Source of the DNA: an uncultured Porphyromonadaceae bacterium
GTDB taxonomy: Bacteria > Bacteroidota > Bacteroidia > Bacteroidales > Muribaculaceae
NCBI GenBank assembly: GCA_905202215.1
Contig: CAJKRG010000005.1
Location: 1 to 64,000, forward strand
DNA: 64,000 nt
Reading direction: 5' to 3'
The number at the start of each line of letters is the position of its first letter. Within the stretch, counting starts at the first letter, position 1. Under the pieces are notes generated by a model. The model did not search any database. It was given only the letters and a program-made list of their open reading frames with translations, and was not told where the DNA came from. The position numbers were made by a program, and so were the translations under genes. Shown here piece after piece: positions 33,336 through 41,755 of this stretch.

Positions 33336-34499
33336 CTACTTCAGAGCTTTGGCTATCCGCCAAAGCCCCTCCTCAAGCCTGGCCCTCGGACATGCCAGAT
33401 TTATGCGGATGAAGCCTTCGCCTCCCGGGCCGTAATCTGGTCCCGGGCTTACCTTCACCTTATAATCCTCCTCGAGCCGACGGCACAGTTCTTCGGTCGG
33501 AACACCACAGGCCGACATATCGACCCACAGCAGATACGTACCCTCGAGAGGCGTAACGCCGCACCGCGGCATATTATCGGCAAAAAAGCGCCTTGCAAAG
33601 CAATAGTTATCCCACAGATAGCCCCGCAGGCTATCGAGCCATTCCTCGCCCTGATTATATGCGGCGATCGTGGCGGCGACACCGAAAGGATTGACATCGC
33701 AGACCTCATTGTCGTTGATGGCACGGTCTATGCGAGCGCGCACACCCTCGTCGGCAGCCACTATATTGGCAATCTGCAGACCGGCGATATTGAATGCCTT
33801 GCTCGGCGACACGCATACCGCCGCACGACGCAGGAACTCATCGCCAAGCGTACCGTATGGGGTATAGTCGTGTCCCGCATAGGTCAGCTCGCAGTGGATT
33901 TCATCGGATATGACGAAGACATCGTGCTCGAGACATATGCGCGTCACACGCTCCAGCTCGTCGCGTGTCCACACGCGTCCCGACGGATTATGAGGATTGC
34001 AGAGTATCAGCAGCTTCGCCTCGGGGTCGGCTGCGCGTCGCTCGAGATCGTCGAAGTCAATGCTGTAGCGGCCGTCGGCATCGCGGAGCAGCATATTGGC
34101 CGAAAGCTCGCAGCCATTGTTGCGTATCGACGAATAGAAGCAGTTGTAGGCCGGTGTCTGGAGGATCACCTTGTCGCCGGGACGCGTCATGGCCTTGATG
34201 ATGGCCGACAGAGCCGGCACCACGCCGGAGGTATATATCACCTCCGAACTGTCGAACGACCAGCCGTGTCGCCGCGCGAACCACCCCGTGCATGCGCTGT
34301 AATATTCAGCCGGTACTTTCGTATAGCCGAACACACCATGCTCCACGCGACGCCGTAAAGCATCGACGACAACGGGTGCCGTCCGGAAATCCATATCGGC
34401 CACCCACATCGGAATAACGTCCTCGTCGGCAGGGGTATCCCATTTATACGACGCCGTACCGCGGCGGCCGGGTACATCGTCGAACCAGTCGGTGCTCAT
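33336..34499 (-). CDS. MalY/PatB-type PLP enzyme (cystathionine beta-lyase/C-S lyase)
   Basis: 387 residues. PLP fold type I of the MalY/PatB branch: IPMWVADMDF near the N-terminus, CNPHNPSGRVW, SDEIHCELTY, and Schiff-base Lys in SPSKAFNIAGLQ. Members cleave C-S bonds of cystathionine or cysteine, giving homocysteine or sulfide, pyruvate and ammonia. ATG 34499 overlaps the DUF3737 stop (ATGA), so the two are co-translated, a pairing also seen in other bacteria. Confidence 0.9.
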   Translation of the reverse strand: MSTDWFDDVPGRRGTASYKWDTPADEDVIPMWVADMDFRTAPVVVDALRRRVEHGVFGYTKVPAEYYSACTGWFARRHGWSFDSSEVIYTSGVVPALSAIIKAMTRPGDKVILQTPAYNCFYSSIRNNGCELSANMLLRDADGRYSIDFDDLERRAADPEAKLLILCNPHNPSGRVWTRDELERVTRICLEHDVFVISDEIHCELTYAGHDYTPYGTLGDEFLRRAAVCVSPSKAFNIAGLQIANIVAADEGVRARIDRAINDNEVCDVNPFGVAATIAAYNQGEEWLDSLRGYLWDNYCFARRFFADNMPRCGVTPLEGTYLLWVDMSACGVPTEELCRRLEEDYKVKVSPGPDYGPGGEGFIRINLACPRARLEEGLWRIAKALK

Positions 34500-35338
34500 C
34501 GGATCGTGATTTTACAGTCGGCCGGCTCAAGCACATGATCGTCGAGGATGATCTCGCCGATCGAACCGGCTGTAATGGAACCTGAGCGCGGATTTTTCAC
34601 AGACGTGATATGTCCCCTGATGTCGGCGCGCAGCTCGCTGTCCTCGAATGCCAGATCGCAGTCGGGCGCGAAAGTACAATTCTCCAGAATAAGCCCCTTG
34701 GCATAGCACAGCGGCTGTGTGCCCGATATGCGGCAGTTCACCAGACGGAGATTGCGCGAGTGCCAGCCGAGGTATTCCCCGGTCAGCTCCGAATCGTAGA
34801 CAGTCACATTGTCGGTGTTCCAGAAGGCATCCTTAGAGTCGATGTGCGCGTTGCGTATCACCACATCGGCACAATACTGGAACGAATAGTTGCCCTGCTG
34901 GCGGTAGCCGTCGATATCTATCGAGCGGCAATGCATGAAAAGATAGTCGGCATTGGCCACCTCGACATCGCGTAGTCTGATCTCGCTGCAATGCCACAGT
35001 GTCTCCTGCGCATCGGGAATCCTCACCCCGCACAGATCGACGCCGGTCATCTCGCGGAACATCTTCGGCGCCTCCACAAGGGTATCGCGCATAACGCAGC
35101 CGCGCGAATACCACAGCGCGGCCCGCGCGCCGGGTGTAAACAGACAGTTTTCAACACGAAAACCGTCGGTATGCCAGAAGGGGTACTTACCCTCGAAGCG
35201 GCAGTCGACAGCCTCGATATTGCGTGTGCATTTAAGCGCCGATTCGCCGGCGTGGATAGTTACATGCTCCAGACGGAGGTCTCGGGCGGCAAACAAGGGG
35301 CGCTCACCGCCAAATTCCTTATCTTTTATTGTTTCCAT
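34496..35338 (-). CDS. DUF3737 family beta-helix protein
   Basis: 280 residues from METIKDKEFGGERPLF, the usual start of the family. The body is a row of about 20-residue repeats with Cys/Asn ladders (VDCRFEGKYPFWHTDG, VENCLFTPGARAALWYS, LVNCRISGTQPLCYAKG, LENCTFAPDCD), fitting a right-handed beta-helix. No signal peptide. Function unknown, but tightly coupled to the MalY/PatB enzyme. A terminator-like hairpin sits 8 bp upstream of the ATG; a GTG at 35374 would start inside it and is less likely. Confidence 0.82.
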   Translation of the reverse strand: METIKDKEFGGERPLFAARDLRLEHVTIHAGESALKCTRNIEAVDCRFEGKYPFWHTDGFRVENCLFTPGARAALWYSRGCVMRDTLVEAPKMFREMTGVDLCGVRIPDAQETLWHCSEIRLRDVEVANADYLFMHCRSIDIDGYRQQGNYSFQYCADVVIRNAHIDSKDAFWNTDNVTVYDSELTGEYLGWHSRNLRLVNCRISGTQPLCYAKGLILENCTFAPDCDLAFEDSELRADIRGHITSVKNPRSGSITAGSIGEIILDDHVLEPADCKITIR

Positions 35339-35345
35339 ATTTCGT

Positions 35346-35373
35346 AAAAATGCCGGCTCATCGAGAACCGGCA
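35346..35373 (-). terminator. Terminator of the M23-LysM gene, just before DUF3737
   Basis: Minus strand TGCCGG (35368-35373), 11-nt loop, CCGGCA (35351-35356), then TTTTT. It separates the peptidase from DUF3737 yet leaves almost no room for a DUF3737 promoter, so partial read-through is likely. Confidence 0.7.
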
Positions 35374-35415
35374 CTATTATCTTAATTTTTTAAACTTCCT
35401 GAACTATTTCTACCC

Positions 35416-36405
35416 TTATCTCAGCTTGATCTTCTGACCGACCTGAAGCTTAGAGGTAGTCTTGAGACCGTTCAGGCGGCACAGACGGGCGACGGTAGTT
35501 CCGTTGCGAGAGGCGATCTTGCTGAGCGAATCGCCTTTTCTGACACGGTATGTCGACGAACCGGCGCCTGTGGTCGAGCCTGAATTACGCACATAGGGCT
35601 TCGGAGGATTCTTTTTCAGATATTCCTTGGCATACTCGCTGTTTGCCGACGGCGAGAAATTGCGTGCATTCTGATATGTCGATTTAGAGAAAGTGTAAGT
35701 ATCGGTATGTGTTGTCTGATTGGCGAAGTCGAAAATCGCGCACGGATTGATGGCATAGCCCATATAGCGCGTCTCGAAGTGGAGATGGGGGCCGGTCGAG
35801 CGGCCTGTGTTTCCGCCAAGAGCGATAGGATCACCGGCCTTGACATACTGGTCGGGCTCCACGAGCCACTCCGAAAGGTGGCCGTAGACTGTCTCGAGGT
35901 TGTTGGTATGGCGGATTACGATATATTTGCCGTAACCCACGCGACGGCCCTGATTGCGGACTATGCGAACTTTGCCGTCGAAAGCGGCTCGGACAGTATC
36001 GCCGATATTGAGCTTGAGGTCGACGCCCTTATGCATGCGGCGGAAACGGCGGCGATAGCCGTAGGGCGAGGTGATGTAGCCCGAATGAGGCATTGCGAAG
36101 TTCGTGACATCGATCACGGCGCTGTTGGGCACCTGCGACGCGTTATAGCAGTTCACGGCCTGGCTGTCCCAGCCTTCGGTATAGATATCTAACTCGGGCT
36201 CCTCCTCATCACTGAAAAGCTCTTCGAGATATTTTGATGTATTTTCGACGGAGATTCCGGCATTTCCCTGGTTGGCAAGCAGATTGTCGTGGCTGGCGGC
36301 ATGGCTTGCCGGAAGGCGGAATTCAAGATCTTCGGCCATTGCGCCGAAACCGCAGAACAGGGCTGCGGCGGTCATTATTATGGTTTTATTCAGGCAGGAG
36401 AGCAT
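35416..36405 (-). CDS. M23 peptidase with C-terminal LysM domain
   Basis: 329 residues, secreted (MLSCLNKTIIMTAAALFCGFGAMA). The M23/LytM domain (about 105-225) has the zinc ligands in MHKGVDL (H-x3-D) and HLHFE. A linker of about 45 residues leads to a LysM domain at the end (YRVRKGDSLSKIASRNGTTV, LQVGQKIKLR), which binds peptidoglycan. Cuts peptide cross-links during wall growth or division. Separated from upstream ndk by 64 bp on the same strand. Confidence 0.92.
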   Translation of the reverse strand: MLSCLNKTIIMTAAALFCGFGAMAEDLEFRLPASHAASHDNLLANQGNAGISVENTSKYLEELFSDEEEPELDIYTEGWDSQAVNCYNASQVPNSAVIDVTNFAMPHSGYITSPYGYRRRFRRMHKGVDLKLNIGDTVRAAFDGKVRIVRNQGRRVGYGKYIVIRHTNNLETVYGHLSEWLVEPDQYVKAGDPIALGGNTGRSTGPHLHFETRYMGYAINPCAIFDFANQTTHTDTYTFSKSTYQNARNFSPSANSEYAKEYLKKNPPKPYVRNSGSTTGAGSSTYRVRKGDSLSKIASRNGTTVARLCRLNGLKTTSKLQVGQKIKLR

Positions 36406-36469
36406 TATATTTCTTTAGCGATTGGCTTTTATGCGGTCTTACTTTGGTTATATATTGCTTGCCCTGACG

Positions 36470-36931
36470 TCAACGTTCGTCGGGAGCATAGATGGAAGCG
36501 ACTGTCGGAAGTGTGTAGTCGAAAATCTCTTCCGGTTTGAAGAATCGGTTGATCTCTATTACAGCGTTTTCGGGACTGTCGGAGGCATGTACGATATTTT
36601 CCTGGCCACTCATGCCGAAATCGCCGCGGATAGTGCCCGGCGCTGCAACACGGCAGTTGGTGGCACCGACCATCGAACGGACAACGCTCACGGCATCCTT
36701 GCCCTTGAGCACCATGACGATGACAGGAGTCGCCATCATCGATTTGAGAAGGGTCGGGAAGAATGGACGGTCTACGAGGTGTGCATAGTGTTCGCGAAGG
36801 ATTTCTTCAGTGAGTTCCATCATCTTGATACCTGTGATCTGCAATCCTTTGCGCTGGAATCTTATGAGGACGTCGCCTACGAGGCTACGGGAAATGGTCG
36901 AGGGTTTGAGAATTATGAATGTCTGCTCCAT
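36470..36931 (-). CDS. ndk: Nucleoside diphosphate kinase
   Basis: Balances nucleoside triphosphate pools through a phospho-histidine. 153 residues from MEQTFIILKPS; an ATG three codons further upstream (36940) is possible. Signature NIVHASDSPENA contains the active His, and CRVAAPGTIRGDFG precedes it. A C-terminal extension (FFKPEEIFDYTLPTVASIYA) is typical of Bacteroidetes enzymes. Likely starts an operon with the M23-LysM gene. Confidence 0.95.
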   Translation of the reverse strand: MEQTFIILKPSTISRSLVGDVLIRFQRKGLQITGIKMMELTEEILREHYAHLVDRPFFPTLLKSMMATPVIVMVLKGKDAVSVVRSMVGATNCRVAAPGTIRGDFGMSGQENIVHASDSPENAVIEINRFFKPEEIFDYTLPTVASIYAPDER

Positions 36932-36973
36932 GACGGGCATTAAGGTTCTTTAAGTGTTAGTTTTACGGTTTTC

Positions 36974-36981
36974 CAAAGATA
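36974..36981 (-). promoter_or_regulatory. ndk promoter -7 box
   Basis: Minus strand TATCTTTG, 43 bp before the ndk ATG at 36931. No good -33 is evident. Confidence 0.55.
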
Positions 36982-37089
36982 GCAATTTTTGGCCTTTTTC
37001 CGAAGTTTTTTGAGTTTAAAAAAGTTTAACGTCATCACAGCCGCCCGCAATCAGCCACTTAAGCCCCAACATGCCAAGAGCTTACATCA

Positions 37090-37152
37090 AAATATGTTTA
37101 AAAACATATTTTTAAGAAAAGCGCAGGCCGCATTTGTTATCATGCGGCCTGC
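37090..37152 (-). terminator. Tandem hairpins ending the galactose operon
   Basis: GCAGGCCGCA (37123-37132) pairs with TGCGGCCTGC (37143-37152), followed on the minus strand by GCTTTTCTTAAAAA. A second, AT-only hairpin (AAATATGTTT at 37090-37099 with AAACATATTT at 37102-37111) lies just beyond it. Confidence 0.8.
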
Positions 37153-37178
37153 AACGTTAAATAATGTGAAAGAAATTC

Positions 37179-38090
37179 TTATTTCTTGGGGAAGAGGGGC
37201 GAGGGATATTCGCCTTTTTCGGTGAGTTCTGCAAATTTGGCGACAACGGCAGGACGGTCGGCGCTGTATGTCACGCCGAACCACTTGGAATCTGTGTCAA
37301 GTACCTTGACGGTGGCCTCGCCACTGTTGATGAGGGTATCGATGCAGAGAGGAATAAAGAATTCCGCCTTAGGAGTATTGAGATCTTTCTGGAGGAACTT
37401 CACAAATTCGCGCTCGCTGTAGTCGAAATAGTCGGGAGTGAAGCCCCACATGTTCATCGACACAGGAGTGTTCGGTTCGAGGGTCTGTACTTCCCCGTTC
37501 TCGTCGGTGAACACAATGCGATGCTCGGGATCGTAGCTGATGGCGGTGCGTTCTACAACTGAGGTGAGGAATCCGTCCTTGTTCTCGCATACGCCGCGGG
37601 CAACAGAGCCGTTTTCGGTCATGGTGTTGCCTACACGGAAGCCTACCATACAGTAGTCGCCCTTGCGGTCGCGAGGACGCATGAGTTCTTTGGCGATCAC
37701 CTCGAATGCATCACGGCCATAGAAGTCGTCGGCATTGATGACGGCGAAAGGCTCGTTGATAGCGCCCTTGCCCATGAGCACGGCATGGTTGGTGCCCCAG
37801 GGCTTTGTGCGGTCAGCGGGGCATTCGAAACCTTCGGGGAGCTTGTCGATGCTCTGGAATACGACCTCTACGGGCACTACGCCTTCATATTTCGAAAGGA
37901 TTTTCTCGCGGAAATCAGCCTCGAAATCCTTGCGGATAACGAACACGATTTTACCGAAACCGGCGCGGATAGCGTCGAAAACAGAATAGTCCATTATGGT
38001 CTCGCCGTTGGGGCCGAGACCGTCGAGCTGCTTGAGACCACCGTAGCGGCTGCCCATACCGGCTGCAAGAATGAAAAGAGTAGGTTTCAT
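37179..38090 (-). CDS. Sugar-1-phosphate nucleotidyltransferase of the galactose operon
   Basis: 303 residues, Rossmann-like NTP_transferase fold: AAGMGSRYGGLKQL at the N-terminus binds the nucleotide, VINADDFYG carries the metal-binding Asp pair, and SMNMWGFTPDYF follows. It lies last in the order galK-galE-galM-this gene. No galT is present, so it may make UDP-galactose (or UDP-glucose) from the galactokinase product and UTP, replacing GalT. That role is inference from position; family members have varied substrates. Confidence 0.78.
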   Translation of the reverse strand: MKPTLFILAAGMGSRYGGLKQLDGLGPNGETIMDYSVFDAIRAGFGKIVFVIRKDFEADFREKILSKYEGVVPVEVVFQSIDKLPEGFECPADRTKPWGTNHAVLMGKGAINEPFAVINADDFYGRDAFEVIAKELMRPRDRKGDYCMVGFRVGNTMTENGSVARGVCENKDGFLTSVVERTAISYDPEHRIVFTDENGEVQTLEPNTPVSMNMWGFTPDYFDYSEREFVKFLQKDLNTPKAEFFIPLCIDTLINSGEATVKVLDTDSKWFGVTYSADRPAVVAKFAELTEKGEYPSPLFPKK

Positions 38091-38120
38091 TTTTTCAGGA
38101 GTTGATGAAGTTTTTTAAAA

Positions 38121-38200
38121 GTGAAGGGTGAAAGGTGAAGGTAATAGTACTTCAGCATTATCTTCACTCAGGCGTAGCCTGATTTTCACTTTATTCACTT
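38121..38200. repeat. Heptamer-phased repeat tract 4 (GTGAAGG units)
   Basis: GTGAAGG, GTGAAAG, GTGAAGG at 38121-38141, then complementary CTTCACT (38162-38168), TTTCACT and TTCACTT up to 38200. It fills the galM-nucleotidyltransferase gap inside the operon and can form a loose hairpin. Confidence 0.75.
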
Positions 38201-38236
38201 CAACTTGAGCTTGCGAAAGTTGAACAAAGAGATATA

Positions 38237-39280
38237 TTATTTAACTGAGAATTTGAAATTTATATGACGCTCATACTTCTGACCCGGCTCAAGAACCGTC
38301 GACGGGAACGCCGGAGTGTTGGGCGAATTGGGGAAATCCTGGCATTCTATCGCCACGCCGTCGTAGTCATCATAACTCCGGCCGGCCTTGTTGGCAGGAC
38401 TGCCGGCAAGCCAGTTGCCGGTATAGACCTGCACGCCCGGCTGGTCAGTCGACACCTCGAGCACACGGCCTGAAGTCTCTTCCTCAAGCCATGCCACAGG
38501 CTTCACACAGCCCGGCTTCCAGTCGTCAACCACCCAGCAGTGGTCATAACCCTTACCGATCTTAAGAGCGGTGAAATCTTCCTTGATATCGTGTCCGATA
38601 GCCTTGAACTCTGTGAAATCCATCGGAGTCCCGGCCACAGCCTCTGGCTGACCAAGAGGAATCTGCACCTCGTCGGTAGGCAGATAGTTCGAGGCCGCGA
38701 TACGCATATTGTTGCCGAGCACGCTGCCCGAATTATGGCCTGCGAGGTTCCAATATGCATGGTTGGTGAGATTTACAACAGTCTTGGCGTCGGTAGTGGC
38801 CGTAAGGGTGAGTTTAAGTTCATTGCCGTCGGTCCATTCATATTCGGCGCCGGCGGTCAGTTTACCGGGGAAACCGGCTTCGCCGTCGGCCGACACATAT
38901 TCGAACTTCACCTTGTTGCCTTCGGCCGACACAACTTTCCAGAGCTGGTTGTTGAAGCCCTCTGGACCACCGTGATTGCAGTTGGGGCCGTTGTTTATCG
39001 GCAGATGATACTCGAGACCGTCGAGGCAGAAAATACCGCGTGCTATGCGGTTGGCATAGCGGCCGGGCACCTTGCCCGAGCACGGGCCGTCGCCGATATA
39101 GTCGGCGGGATCGGCATAACCGAGAGCGATGTCGTCGAGCTTGCCGTTGCGGTCCGGCACATTCACGGCCACGACGCCTGCGCCTACATTGGTCAGCACG
39201 ACCGAGGCGCCCGAAGCATTGACTATCGTGAGAAGCGTAATCTCGCCTGCAGGCGACGCCGCACAATCTTTCTTAATCAT
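38237..39280 (-). CDS. galM: Aldose 1-epimerase (galactose mutarotase)
   Basis: Converts beta- to alpha-galactose before GalK. 347 residues from MIKKDCAASPAGE; an upstream in-frame start would run into galE. Catalytic residues visible: His in NLTNHAYWNLAG and Glu in VAIECQDFPNSPN; NHGGPEGFNNQLW is the conserved substrate loop. No signal peptide. It begins 7 bp after the galE stop. Confidence 0.93.
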   Translation of the reverse strand: MIKKDCAASPAGEITLLTIVNASGASVVLTNVGAGVVAVNVPDRNGKLDDIALGYADPADYIGDGPCSGKVPGRYANRIARGIFCLDGLEYHLPINNGPNCNHGGPEGFNNQLWKVVSAEGNKVKFEYVSADGEAGFPGKLTAGAEYEWTDGNELKLTLTATTDAKTVVNLTNHAYWNLAGHNSGSVLGNNMRIAASNYLPTDEVQIPLGQPEAVAGTPMDFTEFKAIGHDIKEDFTALKIGKGYDHCWVVDDWKPGCVKPVAWLEEETSGRVLEVSTDQPGVQVYTGNWLAGSPANKAGRSYDDYDGVAIECQDFPNSPNTPAFPSTVLEPGQKYERHINFKFSVK

Positions 39281-39287
39281 AGCAAAA

Positions 39288-40310
39288 TTAGATATTGCGT
39301 ACGTGTTTCTCCCATTCCCACGACGAACGGAGGGTGTCGTCAAGATCGCGCTCGGCCTTCCAGCCGAGAACCTTGTTGGCAAGAGCGGTATCGGCCCAGA
39401 CTGCGGGTACGTCGCCGTCGCGGCGTCCCACGATCTTATAGTTGAGCTTCAGGTTATTGGCCTTTTCGAAACGGGTTATAAGCTCGAGCACCGACACAGG
39501 GTTGCCAGTTCCGACATTGAAGATCTCGTATTTGGCGTCCATCTTATGCTGCACCATGCGGTCTACAGCGGCAACGTGTGCCTTTGCGAGGTCATTGACG
39601 TCGATATAATCGCGCAGACATGTGCCGTCGGGAGTATCATAGTCGTTGCCGAATACAGAGAGGCATTCGCGGATGCCGGCGGCTGTCTGGGTGATGAAAG
39701 GCACAAGATTGGCGGGCACACCGCGGGGGAGCTCGCCGATGAGAGCCGACGGATGTGCGCCGATAGGATTGAAATAGCGCAGAGCTATGCCATACATGCC
39801 CTCGTAGGCACGGCAGCAGTCATGCAGTATATCCTCGGCAATCTGCTTGGTGTTGCCATAAGGCGAGGTTGCCGGCTGACGGGGAGTCTGCTCGGTCACG
39901 GGCAGCACTTCGGCATCGCCATATACTGTTGCCGACGAAGAGAAGAGCACATTGGGCCGGTTGAACTCCTTCATCATCTCCAGGATATTCATATACGACA
40001 CCAGATTGTTCTGATAGTACTTCAGGGGCTCGGACATGGATTCGCCGACAGCCTTGTAGGCCGCGAAATGAATCACGGAGTTAAATTGATGGCGTTCGAA
40101 CACGCCGCGGAGAGCGGCTTTGTCGCAGGTATCTACTTCTTCAAAAGTTACCTTACGGCCTACGATCTTCTCCAGACCCTCGAGAGCCGACGGCTCCGAA
40201 TTCGAGAAGTTGTCGATTATCACTACATCATATCCGGCCTCGATGAGAGCCACGGCAGTGTGCGTGCCGATATATCCGGCTCCGCCGGACACCAATACAG
40301 TTTCTTTCAT
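39288..40310 (-). CDS. galE: UDP-glucose 4-epimerase
   Basis: Interconverts UDP-galactose and UDP-glucose. 340 residues from MKETVLVSGGAGYIGTHT (NAD-binding G-x-x-G-x-x-G). Catalytic Ser/Tyr-x3-Lys in SSSATVYG and SPYGNTKQIAE; NPIGAHPSALIGE and the C-terminal DGDVPAVWAD complete the signature. A TTG four codons upstream is in frame but ATG 40310 is better placed. Confidence 0.95.
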   Translation of the reverse strand: MKETVLVSGGAGYIGTHTAVALIEAGYDVVIIDNFSNSEPSALEGLEKIVGRKVTFEEVDTCDKAALRGVFERHQFNSVIHFAAYKAVGESMSEPLKYYQNNLVSYMNILEMMKEFNRPNVLFSSSATVYGDAEVLPVTEQTPRQPATSPYGNTKQIAEDILHDCCRAYEGMYGIALRYFNPIGAHPSALIGELPRGVPANLVPFITQTAAGIRECLSVFGNDYDTPDGTCLRDYIDVNDLAKAHVAAVDRMVQHKMDAKYEIFNVGTGNPVSVLELITRFEKANNLKLNYKIVGRRDGDVPAVWADTALANKVLGWKAERDLDDTLRSSWEWEKHVRNI

Positions 40311-40324
40311 GTCTTCGTTCAAAT

Positions 40325-40454
40325 GGTTATGGGTTATGTTACAGGTTAATGGCTAACGGTTATAGGTTATTGATTAATGGTCATAAGCTAAGATTACGAA
40401 TAACCGTTAACTCTTAACCCCTAACCTCTAACCCTTAACCTCTAATCTTTAACC
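40325..40454. repeat. Heptamer-phased repeat tract 5 (GGTTATG / TAACCYY arms)
   Basis: Left arm: nine 7-mers in register from 40325 (GGTTATG twice, TTACAGG, TTAATGG, CTAACGG, TTATAGG, TTATTGA, TTAATGG, TCATAAG). Right arm: seven 7-mers from 40401 (TAACCGT, TAACTCT, TAACCCC, TAACCTC, TAACCCT, TAACCTC, TAATCTT). The arms are roughly complementary, so a hairpin about 60 bp long is possible. It lies between galK and galE. Confidence 0.88.
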
Positions 40455-40459
40455 AAAGA

Positions 40460-41611
40460 TCAATGAGCAGCTTCGGCAACCTTGCGGGCGCCGTCGCTGA
40501 TGATTACTTCATAGATTTTGGGCTCATGGCCGTATTTCTCATTGAAACGGGCCTTGGCCGTGCTGATGAAAGAGGGAAGCAGTTCGTCCTTCACCAGATT
40601 GATGGTGCAGCCGCCGAAACCGCCGCCCATGATACGCGAGCCTGTGACACCACATTCCTTAGCGAGGTCGTTGAGGAAGTCGAGTTCCACACAGCTTACC
40701 TCGTAGTCCTTCGAGAGACCGGCATGTGTCTCGTACATGCAGCGACCTACGGTATCGTAGTCTCCGGCAACGAGGGCGTCGCAGACGGTGAGCACGCGAT
40801 CTTTCTCCTCAATGACGAATTTGGCGCGGAAATAGTCCTCGGCCGAAATATCGCTCTTCACGGAGTCGAGCATTTCCATTGTAGCGTCGCGCAGTGTTTC
40901 GATTCCGAGGCGCTTGGCGACACGCTCGCATGAAGCGCGGCGTTTGTTATAGGGCGAATCGGCGAGTTCGTGTTTTACCACAGAGTCTACGAGCACGAGA
41001 GTATAGCCCTTCGGCTCGAAGGGGAAATATTCATATTCCATCGAGCGGCAGTCGAGACGCATCAGGTGGTCTTTCTTGCCGAATACGCTGGCAAACTGGT
41101 CCATGATACCGCAGTTGACGCCGCAGTAGTTGTGCTCGGTGCTCTGACCAATGCGGGCAAGCTCGAATTTATCGATAGCGTTGCCGTTGAACATATCGTT
41201 CATCGCGAAAGCGAAGCACGATTCCAGGGCTGCCGAGGAGCTCAGACCGGCACCAAGAGGCACATTGCCTGCGAAGACGGCGTCGAAGCCTTCGACCTTG
41301 CCGCCGCGTTTGAGGATCTCGCGGCATACGCCGAAGATATAACGGGCCCAGGACTGACTCGGAGCATCACCTTCGGTCAGGCCGAATTCAGCGTAGTCGT
41401 CGATATCGATCGAGTATACACGAACCTTGTCGGTGCCATTGGCACGGATCTCGGCCATGATCACTTTGTCGATTGCGCCGGGGAACACGAAGCCGCCGTT
41501 GTAGTCGGTGTGTTCGCCTATGAGGTTGATACGTCCGGCAGAAGCATAGATAGTGCCGTGACCGCCGAATTTAGCTTCGAAAGTCGAGTCAATTTTGTTC
41601 TGGAGTTCCAT
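40460..41611 (-). CDS. galK: Galactokinase
   Basis: Phosphorylates alpha-galactose to galactose-1-phosphate. 383 residues, GHMP kinase fold: galactose signature GRINLIGEHTDYNGGFVFP, ATP-binding loop PLGAGLSSSAALE, and SRIMGGGFGGCTI near the C-terminus. First gene of the galactose operon with a strong promoter. Confidence 0.96.
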   Translation of the reverse strand: MELQNKIDSTFEAKFGGHGTIYASAGRINLIGEHTDYNGGFVFPGAIDKVIMAEIRANGTDKVRVYSIDIDDYAEFGLTEGDAPSQSWARYIFGVCREILKRGGKVEGFDAVFAGNVPLGAGLSSSAALESCFAFAMNDMFNGNAIDKFELARIGQSTEHNYCGVNCGIMDQFASVFGKKDHLMRLDCRSMEYEYFPFEPKGYTLVLVDSVVKHELADSPYNKRRASCERVAKRLGIETLRDATMEMLDSVKSDISAEDYFRAKFVIEEKDRVLTVCDALVAGDYDTVGRCMYETHAGLSKDYEVSCVELDFLNDLAKECGVTGSRIMGGGFGGCTINLVKDELLPSFISTAKARFNEKYGHEPKIYEVIISDGARKVAEAAH

Positions 41612-41705
41612 GGTGTTAAAGTGTATTTTTTGTTGAGTTTATTAAGTTTCATATGCAACCGGAAATCGTACACGGACAATCGGCGGCGATTTTGGTTACG
41701 TAGTG

Positions 41706-41737
41706 CAAAGATAAGAAACCCACGAATAAAATACAAA
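41706..41737 (-). promoter_or_regulatory. Promoter of the galactose operon
   Basis: Minus strand TTTG (41734-41737), 20-bp spacer, TATCTTTG (41706-41713), a consensus-quality Bacteroidetes promoter with a leader of about 90 nt before galK. Confidence 0.78.
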
Positions 41738-41755
41738 CTAAAAAAACCATGTCGG

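Noticed and set aside
40325..40454. Heptamer tracts as CRISPR arrays or clustered tRNA/rRNA remnants
   Set aside because: The units are 7 bp with no unique spacers, no cas genes are nearby, and no tRNA fold is present.
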